From: Pipra filicauda
Taxonomy: Eukaryota > Chordata > Aves > Passeriformes > Pipridae
Length of the DNA: 64,000 bases
NCBI RefSeq assembly: GCF_003945595.2
Contig: NW_024104331.1
Span: 124,001-188,000 of the forward strand
Reading direction: 5' to 3'
The notes beneath the pieces are model-generated. The model was not told where the DNA came from and did not search any database. It saw only the letters and a list, made by a program, of their open reading frames with translations. Each line of letters starts with the position of its first letter. Positions within the stretch are counted from its first letter, which is position 1. Both the position numbers and the translations under genes were made by a program. Shown piece by piece: positions 13,601 through 26,158 of this stretch.

Positions 13601-16600
13601 CAGATACAAATCCATTCCCAACAGATTCCTGTTTCAGCTGCCCTCGCTGTCACAAGCATGTCATGTGCCACATCAGAACCAGAGTTCTGGACGAGGAAGC
13701 TTTATTTGCTTTTCAAGTGCTCACACTCCAAACAGGGCAAGGATGAACGGAGGGGACGAGCGGTGCCGGCAAACGACACGCTGTCACACTTCCCCAAGAG
13801 CAACCCCTAAAAGCAGCTTCAGACAAGGTTTTGTTGAAGCCCAACCCCTCAGCAGCACCATCAGCCATCCCAGAGGACCCTCATCCCACTGAGGGATCCA
13901 TCAGATAATGCCCTTCTCCAGGATCAACCTTCTTCTCCAGGTTCAAGAACGCACTGATATTTTTATAGGACACCAGAGCAAGGTGACATGTGGCCCCAAA
14001 TCCACACAGAAACACCATCCACCACATTATCTTGATGATGCAAATCAAACCCCTTGCTGCTGGCACTAAGAATGAAGGCTCCAACAGCTTCCTGCAGCAA
14101 AGTCACCTTGGAAATACCAAAGAATATGAGTTTTCAGTAGGACAGAACTAAACCACACCGGTAAAGAGTGTCCCAATAACTTCTGAGCCATCAGATAATG
14201 TCAGACCCTGAGGGAAGGGTTTGTGGAGAGCAGAGGAGGACTCAAGTCAGCTACAATCACAAGTTCTGTTATCTTAACTGGTGATCAAAAGGTAGCAAGA
14301 TGAACATCCACACCAACATACTCTGCATTTACTCAGCAGTGCAGCCACACAGCACCGTACAAACCAACCCAAGGCAGTGCCACAATATTAAAAATGACAC
14401 TACTATTAAAAATAACACTACTCTTAAAAAGCAAGAGCTGTTTCAGTCCTCATTACACGCACCACGAACGCAGAATATCCTTCAATATGATCCCCAGTAA
14501 AACCGACTCCGCTCAGCAAAACCACGGGAATGAATCGGCCACGAAATTCCCGCACACCCGCCGTGGACTGGGAGTGAACTCCACCCTCCCATTAAAGGTT
14601 TCACTGCTATAGAAACTATGATTAAATACACAGAGCCATGAATCAGCCACCTGAAACAAGGTTATGCCTCAGCGGGCACAGCAGCACTGATATTTCGCCT
14701 CCCCCAGCCCCCCAAAAACTGCAGCCTCGTGCCAATAAACAGCTTTATCCACCCATTTCAGCTCCCACAGACATTCCATGTTCCTTACCTTCGGGGTTGG
14801 GTTAGGGGCTCCCCTGCTTTTGCTGCACACGCCCGTTACAGGAACAGCAAACAGGCTCCAAAATCCATTTTGCCACAACTGGATAAAAGCACCGAAAACT
14901 CAACCCCTGGTGCCTCTGGACCAGCTGTGCCCCTGCACTGCAATTCCAATCAAGCCTGCAGAAAAAGCAGGAGGAAGATGGCAGGGCTTACCAGCAGGTC
15001 CCCAGTCTGGTCTCTGAACAAAGTGGATTTAAAAGAGGTTTAATTTTCCCAGAGACTAATGCTCTCAAATCGGAATAAATCCTCCAAAAGAAGAGATTAT
15101 CCATAAATTTACTAGTTAGAAATGTTAATATATCCAGTGTTTATGCAAGGACTGCTGCTCTCCATGCAAGAGTAGCACCTATAGAATTCCATATTAAAGG
15201 AGGCACAGATTTCTGGGGGTTTCTGCCCCACCTCCCTTTCCATGCTGAAATGTAGCACAGCAGCTTTATAAATCCCACTTCCCAAGAGCAGCAGGAATTT
15301 GCTGCAGAATCAAGGCAAACTTGTTCCCATTTCACTGGAGAAGCTCTTGAAAAAACCTCCCTTACAAAAGAACTTAATACAAAAAAAACACAAACCAAAA
15401 AAACCACAAGATCCACAGGCAGAAAAGCCCAGCGTAAAACCTGAATAAAGACTTAAAATAAAAAAAAAAAAAAAATTGCAGAGTTAAAACTTCAAATTAC
15501 ACATTCACAAAATACAGGACGAGGTGCAAATGAAGAAACAACTCCCTGAACCTGATGCTGGACTTACCCAACACATCCCAGCTGCTCAAATGGTTCCTTC
15601 CTCCTGTTACTCATATTCCATTTACTAAAGGTCCCACCTACACACAGAGTAGGATGGGACCCAGACCAGTAGAACCTGCTAATTATGGCCCTTAAGGCTG
15701 AGATGAATTAATTTGTCCCTCCAAGCTACGAAGAGGAGGGTGACTACACCCTCACTAAGCACTAATCTGGGAGAGGATAGACAGGAGGATGAAACAAGGA
15801 AAAAGTGACTTGCCTGACATCAAACACCACGGCAGCAACGTAGCTGGGAGCTAAATCAGGCCTCCTGTCCACACAAACATCCTTATTTTCCCTGGACTCA
15901 CAGCTGATAGGTGGAGAGAACCCAGTCATCAAAGTACAAATTGAAGGCTCCCTTTGGAAGCTGAAAGCAGGTGAGGAACAACACTGATTAGTGTAATCAC
16001 TGGTGTCAAGTGGAGTTTGGGGATCCTCAGAGCACCTCCATCCCACTTCCCAAAGCCCTGACAGGCGACCAGACTGCAACACATTCAGGACCAGCTCAAT
16101 TAATTCATCCTGGAAATCCCATTTCTTTCTGCCAGATGTATTCCATAAGCCCATCAATATTCTCAAAGAAGCTGGATACTTAACACTTCCAAATAACAGT
16201 CTCCCTGGGTGAGGGACAGAAGAACCTCAGGTATCAGCAACTGAGCAGTCCCTGCATTTGTCCTCATAGTCAGGAAAAAAATCCTGTATTTATAAGACAA
16301 GTGAAATGGAACAATGACAACAAAAAAACACTTTTTATAATGTCAGGTATGGGGTTTCCTGAAGTTTCCCTGCTCTGCCTGTGCTGAGCCTATTAATTGC
16401 CTCCACTTTGCTCTGAACAGGTACAGAAAAGCCATCCCTAACTCCAAAACTGCTGGAAAACAGCACAAGCCAAGACAGCCTGACCCACTCACCTGACACT
16501 TCCACCCAAAGGTGGATATTGCTCTGAGAAGGCACAGCTGAGCCAGGAGAAATCCCATTTACACCCACCTGTAATCTCAGGGTTCCTGTCCATAATTGTG

Positions 16601-16897
16601 GGACTGCATGCTAAAGACTGATTTGGAATTACAAGATGAAAAATTCCATGACCTTGCTCCCCCTCTGGCCCTGATCCACAGGCAGGAGGAACAGGATACA
16701 GAGCAAGTCAGGAGCAGGATATAAGCACTAATTTGACTCTCAGCACAAGGTAAGTGAAGCTTTCATGACCCTACAGGGAATGTGCCACTTCTCACCTGCT
16801 GCTGATCAAAACATGTAAGGGAAGAAGACTCTGCTTCTAATTATTTGTTCTCTCTTCTGGCATCACACAAACACCTTTTACGGGGGAACAAACCTAA

Positions 16898-16960
16898 CAA
16901 GAGTTGGACACGATGCTTCTGATGGGTCCCTTCCAACTCAGCATATTTATGATTCCATAA
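16898..16960 (+). mobile_element. CR1 LINE 3' tip, diverged
   Basis: 'ggacacgatgcttctgatgg' with 'gtcccttccaactcagcat' and a terminal 'tatgattcc'. Confidence 0.6.
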
Positions 16961-19106
16961 CAGCCCTTTTCCTGCTCCTGCTGCTTCCCACCTACCAGTA
17001 AATTATACCTGGTTTGGAACAGACACTAAACTTCATATCCACGGCAATAAAAGCCCACATTTTCTAGCACAAATCTGGCAGATTATCACTACTTCAGTAA
17101 TTATCATCCTCCTTCTTGGTCCCAGCTGATAAAGAGAACCTCGGCAGCACAAGGTCACTCCATCCAGGAGCACGGAGCAGGAATTCTGTGGATCCATCCA
17201 GATTTCCACTGTCAACACTGCAGCAGAGCAGCTTTAAAAACGCATTCCCACAGAACCTGAGGCAGCCAGCAAAGACCAGCCCAAACCCTCGTGACCTTGA
17301 TTCTGTCCCAGAATCCCAGTGAAGCCTCTCCTGCACTGGGATCCGAAGGCTGGCAGGTGACAGCTGTACCTGCAAACCCACTGCAGCAGAACAGCAAGAG
17401 CTTTCACACAGCTCTGGAGAGGAGAGGGATCGAGAACAAACCCCCCAGCAGCACTTCTGTGCACCTGCAGGGGAGCTCCTGCCAACACAGAAATAATATC
17501 CATCAAATCCCACCTCCCACAGCCGATCCCCCCGACCTGCACCGGCGACTTCAGCCGGTGACCAACACCCCTGACTTGATTTTGAGGAGGAGGATTAGTC
17601 AAGAGAACAACCTCCAAGGGCACGTGAGTGCAGCCAAAGTCCCCTGAAAACTGGCACAGTGACTTTCCTTTGTTCGAAGCTCAAATTCTCCGACGGCGAC
17701 AACCTTTGGCTTTACCCCCCGTCCATAAATGCCTCTGGAAGCTTCACCTCCATGGCTGTTTCACATCCATGTCTGAGACACAGCTTGTGATGTCAACCTC
17801 ACGTCCAGAATAACCCCTTTTTTTGCTAAGACACCCTCAGTAACATGGTGCTTACCCTGAGCTTGCCCTGGCACTAAACACTGTGCAGGCACCAACTCAG
17901 TCAGTGCCTCCCAAACTTTGATCCAAGTTTACAAATCAAGGCTTCTCTGTAGGATTCAGGCCAAATTTTTTTCTTGCTTGCACCCTTAAAAGCTAAGGGA
18001 GAGAACTGAGGAGAGAAAAGCACATTAAAGAGAGGTTCACTCCTCCCACAGATAAGTGTGAGGTGATGAAAGACGCCCATATGGGGCTGGCTGGTTTAAA
18101 TCAATGCTGGGGATTAATCTTGCTGGATTTTAGACAACTAAATCTGTGGCAACACAGCTCCAATTAAGGGCGTCACTTTTGGGGACTGGTTAAAGGAGAA
18201 CCTTGCAGACAAGTGAGGTGCTGGCAGCAAGAGGTTCCTGCTTTTAGCAGCAGCTTTTTGGAGCTGGCAGTGAAAAGGTTCAAACCCTCAGGTCTAACGG
18301 CACTTCAGCTTTACCAAAGTCCAATGATCTTTCCCAAATCTGTTTCAAAAGGCACCGACTGCAGGAGAAGTGCCAGGCTTGCACAAACCCACCTCATCAG
18401 TATGCACCTTGTTTTGCCCCGTGACACTCAGCAGCCGCGGTTAATTAGTCCCTGATAATGAATTGCCCATCACGACTTCGCAGTGCAGCTGGTAGGTGAG
18501 CGATTCCTAACTGTGTTTTGGAATCAGCATTCCAAAAGCACAAACACAAAAGAATAAAGTTAACAATCTGTTTACCCGGCTCTCCCCCTCCTCCAGTAGC
18601 TGCTGCCAGCCAAAGGCTTGTGGGGGGGAAAAAAAAAATAAAATAAATCTATTTGCAGGGTTCAGCAGAGAGAAACCGCTTGGACTGCTCTCAATTTTCC
18701 TATCTTTGCCACCGGGGCTTCGTGTTATTTCACACAACTCATTCAAGTTGGGAGATGAAGCCTGTTCCTCTGGCTAATAGCATTAAAAGCCTCTCTCTGG
18801 AGATAATTAGTCCTCCCTCCCCCATCCCGTCCCCGGTGGAAGAGTCACCAACAAACAAAGAAATTCAGGCCGTGACAACCAGGCTGGAGCTGGGGCTGAG
18901 CTGCCTCTCACCTCCCTATCTCTCGGCACTGCTGAGAATCAAACCCAGGTGACACCACAGGCAATAAACCCAACAACACGAGAACAGCACCTGCAGGTTC
19001 AGGGCTTCGTCATTTAGAAACCAGGAAAACAGCAATTCCTCATCCGCAGGGGGCAAAACACCAGCGTGTTATCGGCAGAGGTTCTGCGTGGTCACCTCCC
19101 GCCCCC

Positions 19107-19663
19107 CTGAGTCACTGAAAACCAGCAGATAAGAGCCAGAATTGGGAAACCTGCAGCCTTTTACCTCTGATCCCAAGCCATCAGCAAACCTCCACACTCA
19201 GCTCCTCCTGAGATACAACAGCTCCTCCAGGGCACAGGGAAAATTAAGGTCAATCACCATTTGTAAAGCACCTCTGCTGAAGACTCACGATATTCTGTGT
19301 ATTTACATGCTGGTTCCTCCCCCCGGGAATCTGCCCTTGGATTTGGGGGCACAGTTTGGAAGGGGTTAAACCCCCAGCATGGTCCCAGATCATCCTGAGT
19401 CACTGAAAACCAGCAGATAAGAGCCCGAATTGGGAAACCTGCAGCCTTTTACCTCTGATCCCAAGCCTGTCACTCAGCCACCGGCAAACCTCCACACTCT
19501 GCTCCTCCTGAGACACAACTCCTCCTCCAGGGCAGAGGGGAAATAAAGGTCAATCACAATTTGTAAAGACTCACGATATTCTGTGTATTTACATGCTGGT
19601 TCCTCCCCTGGGAATCTGCCCTTGGATTTGGGGGCACAGTTTGGAAGGGGTTAAACCCCCAGC
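19107..19663. repeat. Tandem duplication, unit about 288 bp, two copies
   Basis: The segment 19107-19378 is repeated at 19395-19663 with high identity over nearly its whole length. Both copies open with CTGAGTCACTGAAAACCAGC and close with GGGGTTAAACCCCCAGC. The second copy has an extra piece around its 90th base (near CTGTCACTCAGCC) and lacks a short piece around AAGCACCTCTGC. It is not a known repeat to me. Confidence 0.9.
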
Positions 19664-21366
19664 CAAATGCTGCATCCCCTGCCTAAAGTGACCCCACTGC
19701 AGGGAAGAGCTGGGAATAGTCATCACCACAGCACTGACAAGTCAGCAAGAGCTACTAATTAACTGATAAAAATAGATCTCTGAAAGGGCTCTTTTCCCCC
19801 CCTCGACACACAAAGCCAAGGCCCAACACTGCTGCAGTCTCACATCCATTCGTTTTCCACGGGCTCCAAACTCGCCAGCAAAATAATAAAAGCATTCTCA
19901 CACTCTCAAAAATCACCCCACATGGCACTTGCAGGCAGAAAAATCCCAACCAAACAGAATTAGGGGACTGGTTCTGAAGGACAGGGAGCGTCTCTTCACC
20001 CTGCACACCCCACTCCCACCTTAATGGGAGCAGGAACAAGGTGACAGCCTTGCCCCCTCGCACTCCCTGCAGCCCAAAGTTCTGGTTTTGCCTGAAAAAT
20101 GAGATGTTTTGAGGGAGATCCAGGTGATCCCAAGGATATTTGGAGCTTCTTTGCTGCACAGCATCACTGGGACCAGCGAGAAAAGCCCAGTTTTGCTCTA
20201 AGCCCCCCCTCTCCCACTCCCTGCCAGACCCAGGTTTTGTACAGCTTGTAACTGAATATTCATCACCAACTAATAAACCTGCAGGAACCGCAGTCTCAGC
20301 GATTTTTAATCCATATAATGCCCCAACACATGCCAAACACAATGAAATTTGATCAAAATAGAAGCCATTTGTTTAAATACAAGCGATTTGGCTCTCAAAA
20401 CTGTCATCAAATTAAACTGGAAATCAAATTAACCAGTGATTGAATGAAGTAGAGGGCTGCATAATCACAGATCACTGATCCAGCAGCATGAAAACAGGGA
20501 TGCAATCACATTCCCAGTGTTTGTGGCAATGCCCCGTGCTCCCAACGGGATTTCCACCCCATCTCCCAGGACCTGAGGATGCTCTGTGCCTCGGGCACAT
20601 CTCATTTCTGGGTAAATCCAAAAAGAAAACCTTCCTTGCAAAGCATCCTGTGAGATATTATCAGGTAACAGAGTGAAAGGACACCCTGACACACTTGAAA
20701 CCACCCTGATTTAGGACAGAACAGCACAGTCATTTCCATCATTGTTGGGAAGAAGGAGTTTAAACCTACTCTGAATGGGAAAAGGGTTTGTTGCCATCAC
20801 TGTCCAAAGTATCAGCTTTAGTTGGTGTAACTGTGCCAACCAGGTCCCTCACAAGTGGCCTCATTTTGGCCTTATTTCCCCCCCTTTTTTTTTGCACTTT
20901 CCTCAAAAAGGAATTTAAGCCACATAAATGTACAGTTTTAGGTGTTGTCTACTCTTAAAAAGGAGTTTGGATTCATTTAGAAGGTCTGACTGAAGAGCAA
21001 CAGGCATTTCTGAGGAAATCATAGCAGGCAGAGGAATCTGATTTACACTCCCTTGCAGCTTCTACAGCACAAACTAACTCAGCTGAACATCCTTCTGAGC
21101 ACAGAAAACTTCACCACCCTCCCCTTCCCTGACTCTGCCCAGGACTTGCTGATGTTCTTCTTTTCCAAAGGCAAACTTCAAGTTCAACACTCACCCCGGC
21201 ACAATTCCAGCTTTCTTTAAGCAATTACAAGGAGAAGAGAAGGCTCCCGGGAGATCTCACTGCAGCACTTCAAGGATTGTAAAAAAAAGAGAGAGAGTGA
21301 CTTTTTGCACAGGCAGAAAGAGATAGGACAAGGGGGGGGGGGGGAAACACAGTTTTAAACTAAAAT

Positions 21367-21582
21367 AGGAGAGATTTAGATGGGATATTGGGAAGAAATT
21401 CCTCCCTGTGAGGGTGGTGAGGGGCTGGAATGGATTTCCCAGAGCTGTGGCTGTCCCATCCCTGGAAGTGTCCAAGGCCAGGTTGGATCGACCTGGGATA
21501 GTGGAAGGTGTTCCTGCCCATGGCAGGGGGCTGGAATTGGATAATCTTTAAGGTCTCTTCCAACCCAAACCATCCCACGATG
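21367..21582 (+). mobile_element. CR1 LINE 3' fragment
   Basis: It starts at 'tagatgggatattgggaag' and runs through to 'ccaacccaaaccatccc'. A G-run at about 21331-21343 lies just upstream. Confidence 0.93.
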
Positions 21583-22328
21583 CTGTGACTCCCACTCCTC
21601 TTTCTGGCCTTGTTGGAAGCAACATTTACGCATCCTAAAGTTTGAGAAGCGGAGCTTCATCGTTCATTTCAGCCGCAGTGAAGCACCTTCTCCCATTATT
21701 CACTCTTTTTCCAGTGTCTCAGCCCCAGAGAGGGGCACCAAGCCCTCACCTACCTCCACCTGGGCAAACACAGCCCCGCGGCGAGGCACGGAGGTAAATA
21801 ATTCATCTGCGTGCAAACACAGGGAAAGAACAATTAAGCCAGAAAGCACAGCGGGGACGGTTCGAATTTCAGTCAACATTAAGACGGGGTGGGGGGGGGA
21901 AGATCAAACAAAGAAATACCAGCGGGGCTGCCCGACAGAGAACTCCGGGGCAGGGAAGGGGGGACACCCGCGGCGAGGCACAGGAGGGACGAACACCCCG
22001 GCTTTTAGCGGGGTCCCAGCCCGGACCCTCGGCAGGGCTCGCCAATTGTCACAGGGGCGCACAGCGACTGAAACTCCGCTTGTGGGGCTCAGAGCAGGTT
22101 TAGGGCCGGTTTAGGGGGTGGGTTTGAATCAGACGCGGGTTCAAACCCGCGGGGTTTGAGCCCCGTGTCCCCCGGGCTCCCCTCAATGAGCGCCCCCCCC
22201 GTGCTCCCGCACCCCACGCAGGCCCTTCTCGCCCCCCTCCCCGCTGCCGGAGCGCTGTGCCGGGGTAGGGGGGCTCTGCAGGGCCGGTCCGGGGGTCCCC
22301 GGAGCCCCCCGGTCCCCGCTGCCCTCAC

Positions 22329-22410
22329 CTGCCGCTGCCGCCGCCGCTGCCGGGCCGCCCCGCCGGAAACCGCCGCGGGCCGGGCGCGGGGCATGACGGG
22401 AGATGTAGTC
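22329..22410 (-). promoter_or_regulatory. Leftward promoter and likely non-coding first exon
   Basis: A CpG island spans about 22150-22430. On the minus strand 22410-22391 reads GACTACATCTCCCGTCATGC, a close match to the ZNF143/M4 (SBS) element found just upstream of many housekeeping starts. A GC-rich stretch of GGC/GCA repeats follows and ends at a strong donor, CAG|GTGAGGG, with the junction between 22329 and 22328. I read this as a transcription start and a short untranslated first exon of a gene running left. No coding exon was recognised downstream. Gene order in mammals puts MED18 and PHACTR4 beyond SESN2, so one of these is a guess only. Confidence 0.55.
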
Positions 22411-22442
22411 CGGTAAAGGGGAACGCCCCCTCGGTGGGAGGA

Positions 22443-22590
22443 CACGCCCCTTGGGAAGGACACGCCCCTTGGGAAGGACACGCCCCACTCGGTGGGAGGA
22501 CACGCCCTCCGGGGAAAAACACGCCCCCCTCGGGGAGGACACGCCCCCTCGGGGAGGACACGCCCCTTGGGGAGGACACGCCCCCTCGGC
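22443..22590. repeat. Minisatellite of 18-20 bp units carrying CACGCCC
   Basis: Eight units of the type GGAGGACACGCCCCTTGGG are arranged head to tail, with CACGCCC starting near 22443, 22461, 22479, 22501, 22520, 22540, 22559 and 22577. The array lies directly upstream of the leftward promoter. Units vary at their 3' half. Confidence 0.9.
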
Positions 22591-22594
22591 GCGG

Positions 22595-22995
22595 AACGGG
22601 GGGGGTTGGGGGGGCGATGGGAGGATTTGGGGTGAGGGTTTGGGGTGAGGGGGTGACAGGGGTCGTGAGGGGTTGGGGTAGGGGTGATGGGCTGCTGAGA
22701 GGGCTCGGGGGAGGCTTTGGGGTCAAGGGGTAAGGGGGGCTGTGGGGTTTGGGGTAGGGGGTGATGGGGTGCTGGGGAGGTTGGGGTTGAGGGTGAGGGG
22801 GGGCTGTAGGGCTTTGGGGTGAGGGGGGACAGGAGCGTGGGGTGAGGCTTTGGGTTTGCAGATGAGGGAGTTTGTGAGGGTTTGGGGTAGGGGATGCTGG
22901 AGGGTTTGGAGTGAGGCTTTGGGGTCAGGGGGAGATAGAGGTCACGGGGGCTTGGGGTGCAGGATGATGGGGTGCTGAGGGGACGGGGATGAGGC
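22595..22995. repeat. Degenerate G-rich repeat tract
   Basis: The plus strand is built from variants of GGGGTGAGGG, GGGTTTGGGGT and GAGGCTTTGGGGT for about 400 bases, with many runs of three or more G separated by short loops. The sequence is low-complexity and non-coding. It lies between the CACGCCC array and ordinary intergenic sequence. Confidence 0.8.
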
Positions 22996-23147
22996 TTTGG
23001 CGTTGGGGTTTACCCACGGAAGCCTGAGATGGCTCCCTGGGTTACCTGGGAGGTGGATTTAGCCCTTTGCACCCCGGCAAGGGAACTCTCACCCCCAAAA
23101 CCCCAGTGTTCCGGGGGGAGTCAGCTGACACGACCCCACACCCCCCA

Positions 23148-23247
23148 CAACCCGGGCTAGTGGAGGGTGTCCCTGCCCAGGGCAGGGGGTGGAACGAGAT
23201 GGGCTTTAAGGTCCCTTCCAACCCAGCCCATCCTGGGATTCCGTGGT
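23148..23247 (+). mobile_element. CR1 LINE 3' tip
   Basis: 'ctagtggagggtgtccctgc' to 'ccaacccagcccatcctggg', about 100 bases. Confidence 0.9.
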
Positions 23248-24192
23248 TCCAGCGTTCGGAGCAGCGATGCGGGGCAGGTTCCCGGCAGGAACGCGGGGCA
23301 GATTCCAGCGGTCGGTCCGTAGCTCCTGCCGGTCCCCAGCGAGCGGCGCTGCCGGGCCGGGAAAGCCGGGAACCGGCGGGGAGGGGACACGCCCGCCCGC
23401 GTTCAGCCCCCTCGGGGGTGGTTCGGGCTGTAAATCCGGGCTGTGCTGCCCGATTGTCCCCCTCCATCGCCCCGGCAGGGGTTGGGGACCCCCTCGCACC
23501 CAGCGGGCGCTGTGGCAGAGCTGGGGGTGCGGGGTGACACCCCGAACCCCGGGGACAGCAGCTCGGGGACACATCCTGAACGACGGCTGCTCCCAGCCCT
23601 TCCCTGGCTGCTTCCCAAGGACTAAAACTCTCCAGCGGCCATTTGAGGTGCCCAGAGCCCGCAGTTCCCCCGGGATAAGCCCGATTTATCCCCAGCGAGG
23701 GCAGGGACTCAGTGGCCCGGTGACCGCCCCTTAAATCCAAAGCAAGCGGCTTTTTACCTGCGGAGGGCTCGGAGCTTACGGACCCCCCACCCTGCCAGGC
23801 TTTCCCGCTGTGTCCCTGAGGATGGAGCTCCTTTTGGAGGGGCTTGTGGGGGGTCCCTGGCTCGCAGCCCCCCCCGGGATGGCTCCTGGCACTGCGGAGA
23901 CCCCGAGGTGCCCACCGAGGGGTGGGTTACGCAAGGGCTGGCACCGGGCATGGAGGGTGCCAGGGGATATTTTGGGCTCCATGGGCAGGACACATTCTGT
24001 TCCCATGAGCTCAGCCAGTGATGGGGGCCGGTCCCTTCCCACCCACTGCCCCACAAAACCCTCACGGGGGTCACTGGGTGGCTCCAGGTCTCCACTGGGA
24101 GCACTGGGGGCTCAGCTCCATCACAGCCTGAGCTGGCCATGGCAGAGGCTTTGCAGAGCTTGAGGAGCTGCTTTGTTTTCAGCCTGGATTTA

Positions 24193-24272
24193 TCCCCTCC
24201 CATGGCAGAGGGTTGGAACGAGGTGATGTTTAATGTCCCTTCCAGTCTGAACCATTCCATGGTTCTATGATT
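24193..24272 (+). mobile_element. CR1 LINE 3' tip
   Basis: 'ccatggcagagggttggaac' to the terminal 'ccatggttctatgatt'. Confidence 0.85.
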
Positions 24273-24477
24273 ATCCGTCTCCTGCCCGTGCAGTGGATCC
24301 AGGTATCCACTTGCATCCGTAGGGCAACGAGCTGCCAACACTCAGAGCATGGATATTCCTCCTCATCTCCAGCCCCACATGAACCCCTGCACCCCTGAGG
24401 GCAGCCCAGCCCCAGTAATGCCCATTTCCCAAAGCATTTTGGGCTCCATCAGCCTTAAAGTGCTCACTCAGCACAGA

Positions 24478-24520
24478 TTATTATTATTATTATTTATAAT
24501 TATCATTATTATTATTTCCT
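24478..24520. repeat. ATT microsatellite
   Basis: An imperfect (ATT)n run, interrupted once by TATAATTATC. Confidence 0.9.
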
Positions 24521-26158
24521 GTTGCTTTCCTGTGTGATAAACACCGCTAACACATGTTTTTAAATTGGGGGCAACTGTGGTGGAACACAAAAATTGCATC
24601 CATTGGGATCATAACTATCAGCTACAGGTGGGGAGATTATTAATATACCTTCTGCCCTGCAAGACAACAGTGAAAGCTGCTGATAAATTATATATATATA
24701 TATATGTAGACAAATTGCAGGCCTTGGTTATGCACAGGGTAAAGGATTTATTGGTTTATAATTGTGGCCAGCTGAAGAAACTGATTTCACCAGACACATT
24801 GTGAAAGTGCAGCAAAAAAAGAAGAGGTTTTCTCTTTTTTTTCTTTTTTTTTTTTTGACAGCTCAGCCCTTCCCAGCGAGGCTTTGTGACCAGAAACAGC
24901 ACCTTCAGTCAAGGATCTCTTCCATTTGAACAAAATATTTGGGATGCCTCAAAGAGAGCCAGGAGGCTGCAGGAAAATTCCTCCTCGGACAGAATGTCCC
25001 TGTTGCCTTGACCCTTTTCTACAGCTTGTCTTTGGTCCTCTGAGCTGTTTCAGTTCCCTAAAAGATGACATTTTCCTCACTTCTTTGGAAAAACCAACAC
25101 ACAAATTCTCCAGCTGCTCCAGGGCACTGAGACCCCATGGCCAGACCCCCCCCATATACGTGGCAGAAAAGCCACTAGTGCTAAAAAATAAAATCTCAAA
25201 ACACCCTAAAAATCGTGCCAGACTCACTTAAAAATAAGCTCAGGGTTGCCATTCCCAGCATCTTTGGGGAATAACCCCAAGGTTATGTGACAGGGGGCTG
25301 TCACCCTGGCAGGTCCCCAAACACTTCCATGTCCCCCACAGAGTGTTGTTTGGTGTTAGAGGGTGACACCCTAAAAATACAGCACTTTTTGGGGAGGGGT
25401 TTTGTCCTCTCCAGCAGGAACTTTGGCCCAACCAGCAGCGCTCAGGGAGCCCCGTCCTCCTGCCTCAGCTTCCCCAGGGCCCCTGAGCTGCCCCCAAACC
25501 TCTTTCCCTCGGTGCAGGCAGAGGCTCTGCCCCTGTAAAATCCCCAGAAAACCCCCAGTGAGCCCCTTCCAGCCCTGCTGCCCCCCCGTCCCTGCTCAGA
25601 GGTGGGTCCAGAGGGTCTCTGGATGCAGAGCCAGGATCCAGCTCCTCAGGCACACGAGGATCCCCCTCGGCCTGCAGGGCTGGCCCCTCCTCAGGGATCT
25701 TATCAGCAGCTTCCAGGGGCTGCTGCCCACGCCCTGATAATTGCCTGGCTCCCCAGCACAGGGTTGGTGTGTCCCCAGTGCTGCTCCACCCCCCCAGAAC
25801 CATCCCAGCAGCAGGATCACACATCCCATGGAAAACCCACAGTGGGAAGACTGTCTTGCCCCAGCTCCCGACCTCCCAGGAGGGTGTTACATCCAAAACC
25901 GGGTGGGAACAATCACCACAAGGAGGGTGGACTGGAGTCAAACCCACTCCCCTCAGGAAAATAGGGAGTGCTCAGACCCCCCGTTTTCCCCCTTGGAATG
26001 CTCCCAAACACTTCCAGAGCAGCAGGATCCACCCCACCCGCCTCCCCCCAATTCCATACAGGATCAGCCCCTGGGCTGAGCAAGGGGAAGGGGAAGAAGG
26101 AGAAAGAATAAAAAAAAACCAACCCTAAAAATATAAATTGAAAATAAAAACCAACAAC

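Larger units (their letters stand above)
1..22328 (-). other. Probable first intron of an unidentified leftward gene; no coding exon seen
   Basis: About 22 kb holds no open frame with recognisable protein similarity on either strand; all long open frames overlap repeats or lack splice sites and homology. The sequence is moderately AT-rich with scattered CR1 fragments, poly(A) tracts (for example about 5538-5568) and one 288-base tandem duplication at 19.1-19.7 kb. Given the leftward promoter at its right edge, intron is the simplest reading. Small exons could have been missed. Confidence 0.4.
22996..26144. other. Intergenic region between leftward promoter and SESN2 3' end
   Basis: No gene is supported here. 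It contains two short plus-oriented CR1 tails, a GC-rich block at 23.2-23.6 kb, an ATT-rich microsatellite near 24478-24520, a (TA)n run near 24690-24706 and a T-run near 24826-24857. Open frames in the GC-rich part occur in several frames at once and show no homology I recognise. Confidence 0.5.

Noticed and set aside
1..22328. Search for MED18, PHACTR4 or EYA3 coding exons
   Set aside because: No frame resembled these proteins; MED18 coding sequence lies in few large exons and would have stood out.
22443..22590. CRISPR-like regular spacing of repeats
   Set aside because: Units are contiguous with no unique spacers and the genome is vertebrate.
22089..22733. Proline-rich frames over the CACGCCC array
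   Set aside because: Translation of a minisatellite; open in several frames on both strands.
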